A stretch of DNA of 64,000 nt from Stenogyne calaminthoides. Taxonomy: Eukaryota > Streptophyta > Magnoliopsida > Lamiales > Lamiaceae. Below the pieces are notes generated by a model that made no database searches, was not told the DNA's origin, and saw nothing but the letters and a program-made list of their open reading frames with translations. This document shows positions 1 through 12,010 of the stretch, one piece after another (positions within the stretch are counted from its first letter, which is position 1; every line of letters starts with the position of its first letter). A program made the translations under genes and the position numbers. The DNA lies in assembly GCA_037126765.1 (NCBI GenBank), contig JBBCBC010000017.1, forward strand, positions 20,823,916 through 20,887,915, in the 5' to 3' direction.

Positions 1-149
1 TTGGTCCTGCCATCAGTTGACTGCTTATTGACTGAAGATATCAATTATCTGGGGGTTTTGTACTGAAATATTATTATAAAAAAATCAATTTTTTTTAATT
101 AATTACATTTAGGTACAACATTTTTAAAATAATTACATTTACCACCCCT

Positions 150-290
150 CAAATAGTTGATTCCGTTAGCCAGCTGACGACAGGACCAAAGTGGGAGCAA
201 AAGTGAACTTTCATGACCAATTCTGAGAGTGAGTGAAACCGGGGGACCAAATCTGGAAAAAAGTAAACTTTAGGGACTAAAAATGATATT
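150..290. repeat. Dispersed non-coding repeat in MCA intron
   Basis: The stretch has the repetitive 'gggaccaaa ... agtgaacttt ... gggactaaaa' wording often seen in plant intergenic repeats, in which 'GGGACCAAA' and '(A)AGTAAACTTT' units recur within 100 bp. It lies just downstream of MCA exon 2, so it is probably intronic. No boundaries or target duplication could be fixed. Confidence 0.35.
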
Positions 291-312
291 ATCCCTAAGG
301 TGGGAGGTGAAC

Positions 313-2211
313 CTTGATCTTCTTGAAGTATCACTGGAAAGGTGTTCCTTGTCTGGGGACATTTCAGGAACTTTGCATGGTGAATCATTCTCTTTAACTG
401 AATTAACTGCAATTTCAGTAACCTCCATTAGACGCTCAATTACTTCGCATTGACCCACATCCATATTAGCTTGTGACTGTTGAAGCTCTGATTGAAGCTT
501 TTCATGTTCTTTCTTAAGTGCCTTATCAAAAGGTAGATTTGGATAAGAGCAAGAAATACTCTTCTTCAAGATTATCACATCACTTTCAGATATTGCAACT
601 TGCACTTTTCTGTCATCTTCGTCTAATGTGTACTCACGCTGATCCCTTTGAATTTCTTCAAGCCTGTCCTGTATATTCATAAAAAATAAAAATAAAAGTA
701 TTGGATCAAGGAAATGTGTCCTTTGTAACTGCAATACTGTTAGCATGCAACTTGAGGTGTTTAGAAGACACAGTAAGACTGCGTTTCTGAAATTCTGGGG
801 AAAAATATTTTGGATAATCCATTGGGAATGGTGGAAATTTAGAATGTATTACGATAAAGAAGAAATAATGTAATATGTTTGATGTGAAATACTCATGACT
901 TATTTCATCTTTGTTTGTTCTAGTTAATAAAAACATTAATAATGTTTTACAAATATTATTTTGTCCATTTCAGTTGGGTATAATACTATTCAATTGGACT
1001 CATAACTAGTTTTATATTATACGGGAGACAATACCTAAACCAATTTAAACCAGTTCCACTGTGATTTGCATTTTGTATGTATTTTTAAATAATATTAGTT
1101 GCTCCAATAAAACGTACTCCCTCTCTTTTTTCATATTTACTGTTTTCTCAGTGTTTTAGCGAGCCAGTTTTTTATTAGTATTTGAAATGATAAAATAATT
1201 TTTAAGGAGACATAGAATAGAGGAGAGGTAGAACTATCAATACCCCTCCTTAAAACTCACTTTATCATTTCAAATACTAATAAACAATTCGTTCCCTAAA
1301 ACACGAGAAAAAAAATAGTGCGAAAAAAGAGTTGGGATGGAGGTAGTGTTAGTTTAAACTCCAAACATACTGGTGCCGACACTGAAATAACCCAAAGACT
1401 GACTGGTATAACCCTAATCCTAATCCTAATCCATATATGGCCCAGGAATTCAATAATTAATATTCAAGAACTAAAATACTTAAAATAATCCTAATCTACT
1501 AGCGAGAATCTATCAAAAAGTCCAAGATTTGTAATACCAATTAAGCATGAAAATGATAAGATTTTAGGGATCCAATCCAAATGAATATTCCAAAAAATTA
1601 TTAGATAAAACAAAAAGACGACTTAAGCATACTCTTCAACAAAAAGCATAAGGTCCCATTCACTTTTATGACATTAATTTGTGAATTATAGAGCAATTCA
1701 ATAAACAATCCCAATCAAACAATCCCCTAAACACCATCAATCACAAACACAAATCAACAAGTGAAAATCAAAAACAAAAAAATTGGGGATGAAATCAGAT
1801 TACCTTAACCCTGGCATTATCAAGCAGCGCAATCAGAGGAATAATCCTCAAATACCGATCAATTTCTTCCTGAGCTCTCCTGAATTGGTAAACAATGTTC
1901 CACCCCATCGCCATTAAATACAAATAGCTCCGTTCCTGACAGGAATTCACCAGAAGATAAGCTCTCCGCAGAGCATCCTCGAGCTGCTCCAATGGCTCCC
2001 TCGTCTCCGGGTACCTTTTGAGCTCCGAAATCTTGAGCTGCTCCAGCAAATTGCCGATCAATTTCACGTGCTGCGCGAACTGCCTGCAATTCTTCTTGTG
2101 CATTCGCGCCGTGTTCGCCGCTTTCACAATCAACCCTACTAAGGCGATCGCGTTCAATCCAGTGAGCTGTATGATGTTCGCGGCCTCCCCGAAGTTCTGC
2201 CATGACGACAT
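313..2211 (-). CDS. MCA: MCA1/MCA2-type Ca2+-permeable mechanosensitive channel subunit, 5' two coding exons (partial gene)
   Basis: MCA proteins are plasma-membrane proteins that mediate stretch-linked Ca2+ entry in plants. Exon 1 runs 2211-1804 (136 codons, ATG at 2211, donor AAG|GTAATC) and exon 2 runs 668 to about 313 (acceptor TACAG|GAC, probable donor AAG|GTTCAC); both splice in phase 0 at the first junction. The N-terminus has one hydrophobic segment at about residues 10-31, then the very conserved HKKNCRQFAQH and KRYPETREPLEQLEDALRR blocks of the ARPK-like region. Exon 2 gives QREYTLDEDDRKVQ (EF-hand-like stretch) and a coiled coil rich in K/E/Q. The cysteine-rich PLAC8 C-terminus of the family (about 420 residues in total) is not in the window and must lie left of base 1. 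By memory of Arabidopsis MCA1, a conserved Asp in the membrane segment is Asn here (LTGLN). Family assignment is secure; whether the gene is intact is unknown. Confidence 0.9.
1117..1343. mobile_element. Stowaway-like (Tc1/mariner) MITE in MCA intron 1
   Basis: The left end CTCCCTCTCTTTTTTC and right end ...GGGATGGAGG are imperfect inverted repeats of the Stowaway CTCCCTCCGTCCC type and are flanked by TA. The interior is a long palindrome: the arm with 'TAGTATTTGAAATGATAAAATAA' is answered by 'TTATCATTTCAAATACTAATA'. The length of about 227 bp fits a non-autonomous element. It sits inside the 1.1-kb first intron of the MCA gene. Confidence 0.8.
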
Positions 2212-3890
2212 TTTTTAATTTCCTGTTCAAATCGTGGGGAGATTCATCGACTTTGAGAGTTGGTTTTCAGTGGGGAATTTCAACAAACACATGGAGTGGT
2301 AATCAAAACAGTTGGTGGAAAGGGAAAAGGGGAATTGAATTCTGGCATTTGGGGGTTTAGGGAAAAGCGGATTAGGGTGAAATGATGGATGATCAGGCTA
2401 GAAGTGTGATAATGGTAGAAAGTGGAAATAATATAAGTGGAGTAGCGGTTGCCAGTTTGCTACTACTAATTACTCCATGTGTCTTTCTTGTTCTGAAGTT
2501 GTTTCCATGTGGCCACCCACCCAACATTTTTACTTCTTTAATTACTTTGCTTTTATCTTTTTCTCGCATAAAAAATTGTTTTTAAGAAATGATCTCACGA
2601 TCAGACGATATTTTAACATTTTAGAAGGGATGATTATTAATTTATACTAAATTATAACTCGTCTCATGCATGAGATCATTTTATACGAGTTTTTGTCTGC
2701 TTTGAGTTGCCTCAATTTTTATACATGTATGACAAACTTTTCCATGAAACTTGTTCATGGTATGAAATTGAATTTATATTAATACCATAATATTCATTCA
2801 CTAATATCATTTTTTATAAATTAGTACCATAATATTTACACATATAAAAATATTGTGCTATTAATTTATAAATTTAATGATATCAATTTATAATTATAAT
2901 AATATCAATTTCATACTATAAATAACTTTTATCGAATAATATCTCTAACTAAATGTATAAAATGTGCAGTTTTGCAAGTTAATTATTTGTGATATATTTG
3001 AAATTTAATGGGTGTAAAATATCATAAGAATTGGTAAAAGTACGATAACATGCAAATTCTCGTGTGACATGATGTCACGCTGAATCCTAATTTTATTCAT
3101 TATAACTCATTTAATCTATCTCCCTAATTAAAAGGTGAGAATAATTATGTTATAGGAATAACATTTCGATGCACCAAAATTTGTTATCCATCATATAAAA
3201 TTTCTTGTTTACTAAAAAAAATACTTTTACGCGTCAGTTGCACCATGCATCTAGTGCTATTTTTAATCCAATTTAAATAAAAAGTTTTTAGCCAAAAAAT
3301 TTGTTTATATTTGTTTCGCGAATAATAAAAGAATCAGTTGGAAATATTAGTTCATGCGATAAAAAATATTAAAGAAATATTAAAATAGTACTAATATTGT
3401 TCAGTTTATAAAATGATATTTTTTCTTCTTATGAACTAATATTTCTCATTATGTTTTTCTTTCGTTTCTCATTTTCAGATTTTTATATTTAATCATTTAA
3501 ACAAATTGAAATGATAGGAATAATTAAACATTAAACTTCTAGAGCAATTTAGGTAGTGAAAGGAATTAGCTTCTCAAATTATCAAATATGAAAATGTACG
3601 TATATAGATAAACAATAGTGGCCCATAACGAACCAGATAGCTACTCCACTTAAACATCGTGTATGCCAACCTATATATAATATTTATAAAAGCAAATTTA
3701 CTATTATTTTAGTTGGTATTTACCTTTTTCAAAATTTTCTTTTGAAAGCAGATATTTATTTATTTCAGTTTTATGCCTTTTTAAGGACATTATTGAAATT
3801 TGAAACTCAATAATTTATCAACCTGCCAAAAACATTTGGTCAATCATATTTATGCATTGTGCATTTCTAATTTCCTGACGCTGTAGAGTA
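2212..3890. other. AT-rich intergenic DNA upstream of MCA
   Basis: This holds the MCA 5' leader and promoter (minus strand) and then about 1.3 kb of AT-rich sequence without a recognisable gene. Short open frames here are not conserved-looking. No clear TATA box could be assigned to the MCA start. Confidence 0.4.
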
Positions 3891-4124
3891 CTCCCTCCGT
3901 TCTAGATCAGTTTTCACAGTTGACTTTTACACGTGTTTTTGCGAGCGAATTTTATATGAATAATTGAAATGATAAAGTGACTTTTTAAGGAGGAGTTTGA
4001 TAGATAAGAAACTCATCTATCATACCCCTCCTTAAAAGTCACTTTATCATTTCAATTACTAATACAAAACTCGCTCGCAACAACACGTGTAAAAATCAAC
4101 TGTGAAAATTGATCTGGGACGGAG
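3891..4124. mobile_element. Stowaway MITE
   Basis: CTCCCTCCGTTCTAGATCAG at the left is answered by CTGGGACGGAG at the right, and both ends abut TA. The two arms ('CACGTGTTTTTGCGAGCG' and 'CGCTCGCAACAACACGTG') make a near-perfect long hairpin. The length is about 234 bp and there is no coding capacity. Confidence 0.88.
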
Positions 4125-4214
4125 GTAGTAATTAATAATGGTCTTTAGTAATTAATAATTTAATATTATACAAATCATGACGGCAAGATAAATAAAAGTG
4201 TGATTGTCAACTTT

Positions 4215-4300
4215 CATCGGCATTTGTGGCCAAGTGGTCAATGCACTACATTTCTCCACTGATTCCGCAATGAGGATTTGAATTTTTATTTTTTTTCTTC
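4215..4300 (+). repeat. tRNA-derived SINE head or tRNA pseudogene
   Basis: TGGCCAAGTGGT at 4227-4238 matches a pol III box A. GGATTTGAATTTT at 4273-4285 is a degenerate box B about 35 nt downstream, the usual spacing, and a T-rich tract follows. No full cloverleaf can be drawn, so a decayed SINE or tRNA fragment is more likely than a working tRNA. Confidence 0.35.
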
Positions 4301-5544
4301 AAAAAACTAAATTGAAAATTAAAAGCACAATAAATAAATAAATAAAAACTTATAAAATGAAAATTAAATTGTTTAGCTTTTATAATATACAGGCAAAATT
4401 ATTGCCTCCATCATTATTCTTTCACTAAAACCAATATTTTTCAGAGAATAAATATTTATTTGAACAAATATGTACTTGTTCACTTGTGTAATATTGTTTT
4501 ATTTATAAGGTAATGTTGTTTGGTCATAGTTATATAGGTTTACCTATGGTTAATTTAAATCCCCCTATATAATAATAGGCTATATAATAATAGGGAATTG
4601 TATATACTTATGTGTCGTGTTGTGGTTAAATTTGTCTACGTGTTGTCTTGTGGTTAATTTCGCTTACGTGTCTAATGATGAATTACTCTTATGTGGCATA
4701 ATTATAGTGAACATATATTATTTTTATTTATATTAAAATTTAATTAATTGCCAAATTTAATAGTTGATTGTCATAAACTTAAATGCCTCATAAAATCTAA
4801 TAACATTCTTTATTGTTTTAAAATAATAATAATAATAATAATAACATTCTTTATATTGCATATTTTAATTCTAGATTTTTTTTTTGAATTTTCATAAAAT
4901 TCACTAAGAAAGTCTTTTTTTTAAAGGAATTTGACCATAATCAATGTAGTTATTATTGGTTAAGTCACTAATAACCTTCTTTTTTATTATATTCCCAAAA
5001 CACAAATGTTATTTTATTTATGATAATAAATTTTGTATAATTATAATCAATGACATTTTCTTGAATTACGAGAGGGTTAGCTTTTGGACTTTTTGTGGCA
5101 ATCAATTACAGGTGTGTATCAATGATTAAAGAAAATGTGATATTGCATTTACATTAAAAACAATATTGTGAATGTATAATTGTTCAAATTCTACCTTATA
5201 AATTTTTTAATCCTCAGTGTATCATAAATTTGTTGTGATTTTTTATTCACGTTTATTATAGAAATATATTTTTACGAAATATTTAGGATCGAACTTAATA
5301 TATATGACTTAAATTTCCAATTTTCATAAAATAAAAAGGTAAATTGTGAAATTCCGCGTAATTACGTGGACACTAGTATCATTATATGATATACTAGTTA
5401 TTCTAAATTTTTAAATAAATTTTTATTTATTATTCTATAGCCTCTACTTGCCGTTTAACCCGAAGTTCGCTAGAATTATAATTAGGTTTGATCATTATCA
5501 ATGAACTTTTTAATTAAAATGAACTAAAATGAACCGTTTAGTAC
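4301..5544. other. AT-rich intergenic DNA with microsatellites
   Basis: No gene is seen. It contains a direct duplication of 'ctatataataatagg' near 4563-4590 and an (AAT)n run at about 4824-4845. Confidence 0.4.
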
Positions 5545-5547
5545 TTA

Positions 5548-6317
5548 GGGCCCGTTTGACTAAGTTTATTTTAAATATCTTATAAGTTCTAACATTTTAT
5601 AAGTTGTTTTGAGAGCTTATAAGATGTATTTTTAAGTAGTTTATAAGTTGTTAAAGTGTTTGGCTAATAAAACTTATAAGTTCTTTAATAGTAATTTTTT
5701 AAAAACTATTTTTTAATTTTAAAATTAATATAATTTTTTCGATTTTTTTAATAATATTTTTTTTTCCAAACTAAATATATTTTTCCAAAAAATATTTTTT
5801 TTCGATTTTTTTAATAATATTTTTTTTTTCAGAAAAAAATCGAAAATATTGAAAAAAAAAATCCAGAAAATAATTTTTTTCAGAAAAAAGAATCGAAAAT
5901 ATTTTTTTTCGAAAATAAATATATTTTTCCAAAAAAAAATATTTTTTTTTCCAGAAAATATATTTTTTTCGAATTAATGTATTTTCCCATAAAAAATATT
6001 TTTTTTTCAGAAAATAATTTTTTTTCCATTTTTTTTTTTTTTTTTTGCGAAAACAAAAAAGTGGCCGGGTTGGATTGAATTCGGACCAAGTTTGGGTCGG
6101 GATGAGTTGAGATATGATAGAGCTTATTTAATTTTTGTAAAATAAGTTGAGATATCCCAACTTATTTTTTTGAAGTTTATAAGCTCTAAAGAGCTTATTT
6201 TTAAATCTTATAAGATGTTAGACATCTTATTTTATCAAACAAAATTAATGAACTTATAAGCTCCTAAACAACTTATAAGCTATTTTAAAGAGCTTATAAG
6301 CTGTGCCAAACACCCCC
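5548..6317. mobile_element. PIF/Harbinger (Tourist-like) MITE, ~770 bp
   Basis: The ends GGGCCCGTTTGACTAAG and (reverse complement) GGGGGTGTTTGGCACAGC are terminal inverted repeats of the GGGCCNGTTTGG type. Subterminal 'CTTATAAG' words repeat in both arms. The element is flanked on each side by the trinucleotide TTA, the PIF/Harbinger target duplication. The core (5700-6050) is almost pure A/T with 'tttttttccagaaaa' repeats and no transposase. Confidence 0.8.
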
Positions 6318-6320
6318 TTA

Positions 6321-8139
6321 GTCCGTTTATCCCACCATCCTATACGACTAAAACCAATATTTTTTCAGAGAGTAAATATTTATTTAAACAAATATGTACT
6401 TGGTTCACTTATTTAATTCAAATTTGCCACACAATCAAACATAACGTCTTTCCACCCCACATGAGAATGTGTTATATGTCAAACTCAAATTGGCTGTATG
6501 GAACTTGACAAGAACTATATTGTTATCAATATAGAGGAGGCATGGAGAGTGGGGAAATCAATTGGGTTAAAACAATAATAGAAAGAAGGGTACAATTTAT
6601 AGGAAAATTAAATAAATTAATTAATTTTACGTTTTTCTATGAGTTTGAATTTTTAGATGAGACGAAATTCTTTTATGTTATTAGAGTATTCAGGCTCATG
6701 TCTTGGTTCGATTTCCTGCTGAAAGTACATCCACTCATATTAAATTATACACTCGATGAGACTCCTCTCAGTGATGAAGTAAGAGAATTCAGTCCACGAG
6801 AGTGAGAGAGTATTAGAAAAATTAAATAAACGAATTAATCTCACACCTTTTCACAAGTTCGGACTTTTAAATGAGATGAAATTTTTTTTCAACTATCTCA
6901 TATAAAACCAAACATGAAACATGTATAAGTGGTCCTTACCTTGTGGCTTGCGCATGAGCCTAAGAAAACAACAAACACTATACAGTTGAATTCTTCTTTT
7001 TGCTATCTCTTTCTGGATAAAATTACAAACACTGCCCTAAGAATTAAGATTGAACATGAGAGATTTCCTATGAACCCAAGTTCGCGGTGAATTCTATTTC
7101 TATTATGTATAGATATTATCATTCTATCACTATATAAGAAATATTTTATTTATTTTAATAATAATAATATATATATATAACAATAATATTACATATACAT
7201 AACAATGATATTTGAAGAAATAAAGTTCAGATTACACATAATCATATCTAAAAAAGATTGTTGGGTTCTTTTAATCGTAGATTTGTAATACTTTTATGAA
7301 GTGGTCCCAAGATTCCCATTACATCTCATTGTCACATCTCTAGGCATGCTTTGGTCTATTGATACATAGATAGATAGATATCCATGTAATGAAAAATAAA
7401 ATTAAAATAGGTATTTATGTATGGTACAATAATTCAGAGAGCAAAATAATTGAATTATTTATTTAATCACTCAAGTGGTTATTTATTTATGTATGGTACA
7501 ATAATTCAGAGAGCAAAATAAATTGAATTAATTATTTGATCACAAAAAGATCTTGTGTCAAGAACCACATTCTATGAGATAGAACTCCAAACTCAATTAT
7601 CCAACTAAAAAAACAAAATTGAAACCTACATTCAAATGATAATCTATAGATACAAAGTGATATTTTTCACCAACTAATACCTTTTAGTTGGTGAACCAAT
7701 ACTGTTCCACTTATAACTTGTTTTCTCTCTTTTCTCAGATATTCCCCACTTGTATAAAAGGGGGTATCCACTCACTCTTCATTCATTAAGTTGAGCTTCG
7801 ATATTCTGTTGTAACAAACTAATAACTTCCCCAGTTCTTCAATTCCAATTTCTCAAATTCATGATTCGCCATGGATTTCTACAAATTCCAATTTAGTAAT
7901 CTTGATCATTTCACACGATTTCACATTTTATTTGTCACAGTTTATATATCTCACATAATTTCCCAGTTTATAACTAGCACAAATTAGGAGAACATAATCA
8001 TTTAAATTTAGATACCATAGCATGTCACGTTAGCAACCAAAACTCCACAGCAGAATCCCCTGCATTTCATAAGAAATGAATTCCTAAGAGGCAAAAGATT
8101 GATCATAAGAAATCACAAAATGTTAAAGAGCGCTCTCTA
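6321..8139. other. Intergenic DNA between MITE and next gene
   Basis: AT-rich, with no recognisable gene. An open frame at 6542-6805 (+) has no family features. A TATAAAAG at about 7754 on the plus strand precedes no evident coding region. Confidence 0.35.
7411..7543. repeat. Direct duplication, two ~60-bp copies
   Basis: 'TATTTATGTATGGTACAATA' and the following bases to 'GATCAC/AATCAC' occur at 7411-7470 and again at 7484-7543 with few differences. The period is about 73 bp. Confidence 0.75.
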
Positions 8140-11100
8140 TTATAGCAACCAACTTGAACGGAGCATGAGGGCGGGAAATTGGGTGCCCCCATCTTTTACA
8201 TATACTAGACCTGGTTGCAATGTAAATCTATTGCCAAAATTCAAGTTCAAAAATGTCTCAACCTTAAAATGTTCCAATCTTTTTGGTCCTTGTAACAGAC
8301 CACCTAAGCTCAACCCCCACCCCAACTCGTCTTCAGGAGAATTGGACATTGTAAATCCCCATTGCAGGTTCCTGGGGTTGGAGTTTCTCGTCTGAATCCA
8401 ACCTCCTATTTTTGCACTATCATCAAGCTCTGAGTTGAACATTAGAGCAATGGATCTTTCCCTATTTGTTGGGCTACCTTCACCCATGGATGTCTCTGAA
8501 AAGCTATTACGTTTATGTATGCTAATGGGGAAAGCCAATTCTCCCAGATTGATCTTTTGGCTGGATGATCTAGACTCTCTGTGGATACCCAAAAGGGAGA
8601 TCTTCGTGTTTCTAGAAAGTTTCCCAAACAACTTGTCCGAATGTGCTTAAGGAACGTGTTAATCCATTACAATTAACCGGGATTTCTAGACTGGAAACAA
8701 ACTGAGCAAACGAGGCAACTATATTTGCTCTTCTCACCTTTATGCCAACGGCACTCCCATTTTGCTGAATCAGAAGTGGAGGTCCAAATTCAGAATAATC
8801 AGTTAGACCCCTTTCCTGCAAAAATGAAATTAACTATTTGATATATGCAATTGGTACATTTTGATGCTGCATAATTCAACTTATATAACACTCAAAAGAT
8901 ATATCAGATACTAAGAAATTACTTAAAAATGAAGAGCAACACTTCAGCGAACCAATTTTGACTAAAAAATTTCAACCAAGCTTGTTTCCTATATTTTTTC
9001 ACGAATCACAGGAAAAAGCTATCGAAAAGTACTATTTCATGTGAAGAAAGGTATCAACTCATATGATGAAAAGTATTAGTTTATTGTAAAAGTGCTAATA
9101 CTGTTCAGCCTACAAACTAATACTTTTTGCATGAAGTGATACTTCTCTTCATGTATGAACTAATACTGCTCAACTTATATTTAAGATTTTACGTGAACAA
9201 GACAAACTTTGGTAAAAATTAAGTCGAAATCGCACCGTTTTTGCCAAAAAATGAATGGTTACTAAACACTCTACCTGATGAGTGCTCGCTGTAAATCCAA
9301 CATATCGGCACTGCGCACCAATCGGGATCGCAACTGCAGAGAACCAATCACTAAAATGTGCAGTATAAACAACTTTTGCGAGTGAAAGTGGGCCCCTCAA
9401 CATATCACATTGTTCATTTCCAGATGCTTTAAACTCTGCCAGAAGTGTATCTTTCTCTCTAATACCGGTTCCAAATGTGAGTGTTGCATCAATACCAGTT
9501 CTAATACCTGATCTTTGAATAGCCACATAGTTTTGCTCATTAACATCATCCATAAAGAAGAATGCTCCTAGTATATCCACCTTCCCTTTAACATGGGTGC
9601 TAGCTTCCTGGAATGGACTTCCCTTGGACGATTTATAGGCCAGTATCCTTTCTACCTTGTCTTGCCTATCTCGGAGTTTCATGATATCTGAGAATGCTTC
9701 TCGCTGTAGCCGCTTTAAGATTTCAATCTGTAAATCACATCATTCGGAAAGTTGTAAAGCCCCATCTCATATCTTGTTTCTACCTATGAAGCAACAAAAT
9801 AATCAACCCAAGAATGCCATAAAAAGAACCACATTAGTGTTTGCAACTCTACAAAGTGAGGCAGAATCACTTTTTTTTCAAAAGCTATCTCTCACTGCTT
9901 CTGAAAAAAAAAGTGATTTTGCAAGCTGTTTGTATAATTTGAAAACACACATAGGGGGTGTTTTCAATAAATTATAAGTGATTATAATCATCTAGAAATG
10001 TGTTCAAAAGTAATTTTGAGTGTCTTCAAATGAAGGATTCTAATTAAATTAATCATGTAGAATCCATAATCTAAGAGCTGGGAGAGGTATGCTTGCAATT
10101 GATCTATCTTCTCTTCTCACTAGTATAGTACTCTATTCAAATCTTTTACAAAACAGTCAACATTTACTTTTCATAAATTTTGCAAACACTTGTCACTTTC
10201 ACTATTAAGCTTTTTTTTTTTTTTTTAACAATTACTAAATTAAATCACTTCTTCAAAAGCATAAAATTTTGCAAATACCCCGTAGTCAAGGTTAATACAA
10301 AAATACATGGCTTGACATACTGCTCATGAATCAAAGGAGTTTAATGCTAGTAAAGGTTAAAGTAGTGAGCATCTTGGAATCTTCTATAAATTTAGGGGCC
10401 TTTGGTCCAAAATTCTTCAATAGGAATAGTAATGAGAATGCGCATAAAACGGTAGTTGTGGATAATGAGAATAAAAGATGATCAATTCACCTTCACATAC
10501 TTTGTATTGAGTAACAAGACTCAAAATAAGTTAACCATTACCGCATTTCGATTTATTTCCTCGCCTCCTATAATAAGTTCTCAATAATTCCACTATTCCT
10601 AATCAACAATAATTTTTTTGTCCCAACTTATTCCAAGATTAGAGTAAAAACACTAAAAATGTAACCTCATTGTAATTCACTATTCAATAATTCTTGTATT
10701 CATTCTAATTGAAGAATTTGAACCAAGCTCCCCATAAATACTGTTACACTTGCATGAATCTAGTGAAAAAGTCAGTATCAATGATCCTCACCACCTACCC
10801 AATGTCTCAATGCCAACCACATAGAGAAAAGAAGTACTCCTATGATTTTTAAAGTATAACATCCCTCTGCAAATGAAGCATTATGTTCTCCACCTCAAAG
10901 AATGTAAAAGTGTTGCTAGACACAAAATTACTTGAAATAGACAAGAAAATACTTCAATTAAAGCCTCTGCTAACTCTCTCATGATAATTATAACCCTAAA
11001 AGTTGATTCGTAACGCTAGTAAGCGGCTAAACCCTTAATTCACATGTACAAATCATCAGATATACATAATGCACCCAATCAGAAAACCAACACTCAGGGC

Positions 11101-11336
11101 AAGAGCTAAGTTACATATTTCATCAAACATATCATATACAAAACGCGCAAAGATTATAAATCGAGAAAAATCAATCCATGATTCCAAATTGTGAATTCCT
11201 CAACAAAACCAGAAGGATCGGAAAAGATGAATGAGAGGAGTACCGGATTGCGGCGGTTGAGGAGGCCGTGAGAAAATTCGTGAGTCGATTTAGCGTAGGC
11301 TTTGAGCTTGTGGAAAACTACGTTGACAGGCTCCAT
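8140..11336 (-). CDS. Conserved plant protein of unknown function, 3 exons, probable outer-membrane beta-barrel type; frameshifted
   Basis: Exon 1 is 11336-11244 (31 codons, donor CCG|GTACTC). Exon 2 is 9727-9275 (151 codons, acceptor TTTACAG|ATT, donor CAG|GTAGAG). Exon 3 is 8815-8140 (acceptor TTGCAG|GAA). The N-terminus is a basic helix region (EILKRLQREAFSDIMKLRDRQDK). The rest alternates polar and hydrophobic residues with many Gly/Ser and ends FTLQPGLVYVKDGG...SSWLL, a pattern like amphipathic beta strands of an organelle outer-membrane pore. One extra base in a GGG run near 8623 throws the frame to a TAG; without it the last exon reads on to the stop at 8140, giving about 406 residues. 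The length and pattern recall plant mitochondrial outer-membrane protein OM47, but I could not verify that. The gene could be functional if the extra base is an assembly error. Confidence 0.75.
9954..10281. mobile_element. MITE-like insertion in intron 1 of the 3-exon gene
   Basis: The left end GGGGGTGTTTTCAATAAATT is answered loosely at the right by ...GCAAATACCCC. Both lie in the 1.5-kb intron 9728-11243. The target duplication is not clear, so the boundaries are approximate. Just left of it (9865-9925) is a short hairpin built on AATCACTTTTTTTT/AAAAAAAAAGTGATT. Confidence 0.4.
10395..10733. mobile_element. Harbinger-like MITE in intron 1 of the 3-exon gene
   Basis: GGGGCCTTTGGTCCAAAATT (followed by CTTCAAT) at the left matches the reverse complement of the right end, GGGGAGCTTGGTTCAAATTC (followed by TTCAAT). 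The left flank is TTA and the right flank ATA, an imperfect TWA duplication. About 339 bp, no coding capacity. Confidence 0.7.
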
Positions 11337-12010
11337 TTCTGAAATTGGAACCCTGCCCGCCTTGTTGGGGGTTTACGCAATTATGTTCCGGTGAGAATAG
11401 GTCCGTTGATATTCTACTGCACAATATTAACCTAGGGCGGGCGTCGAATAATGGAGGACGGGCGAAGGGATAGCACCGGAGTTTCGCCGCCACTGGAATT
11501 TTTGAAAGAAGAAGAGGAAGGAAATGAGATTTTCTGGGCTACGATTCCTTCTACCTGGGTTTTATTTTTCTTTATTATTATTATTATTTTATTTTTTTTT
11601 GTGATTGGCGTTTTATTTTCTTAGGGAAAAGTCGTTGAGATGTTGTGCCCGCTTTTATTTGGAGAGTTGGTAAGTCGCTGTTGACATATTGATGTTCAAA
11701 TTGGGATTTAAATAAATTTTGCTAATATAATTGCCTATAATATGAGGAAAATTTCTCGTGCAAATTGATCGGAGATTCGGAATATGTCATCAAATATTGC
11801 ATTATTATTTTTTTGAATAATGTTTAGTATTGATTTGGTTTATAGCCCTAAAATATTATATAGAGATTTAAGTTTTTTTTGTCAAGTAATTTTGTATAGT
11901 TTTGAAATTGTTTTTGATTTTTTTTTTTAATTTTGATCCTGTAAATTTTTTAAAATTCTAAAATTGGTAATTCACCGTTGATAAAATCTTTCAACTTTCT
12001 CTTATTTTCC
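11337..12010. other. Upstream region of the 3-exon gene and AT-rich spacer
   Basis: The first 200 bp are GC-richer and should hold the 5' leader and core promoter of the minus-strand gene starting at 11336. The rest is T-rich spacer. No TATA box stands out. Confidence 0.35.

Noticed and set aside
5880..6089. 69-codon minus frame rich in Lys/Phe
   Set aside because: Low-complexity A/T core of the Harbinger-like MITE.
6542..6805. 87-codon plus frame
   Set aside because: No recognisable domain, AT-driven composition, no splice or promoter context.
7754..7870. TATAAAAG with a possible transcribed leader (+)
   Set aside because: No coding region follows; could equally be part of an old LTR, and no repeat boundary was found.
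8099..8650. Plus-strand frames of 98 and 71 codons
   Set aside because: Antisense shadows of exon 3 of the minus-strand gene.
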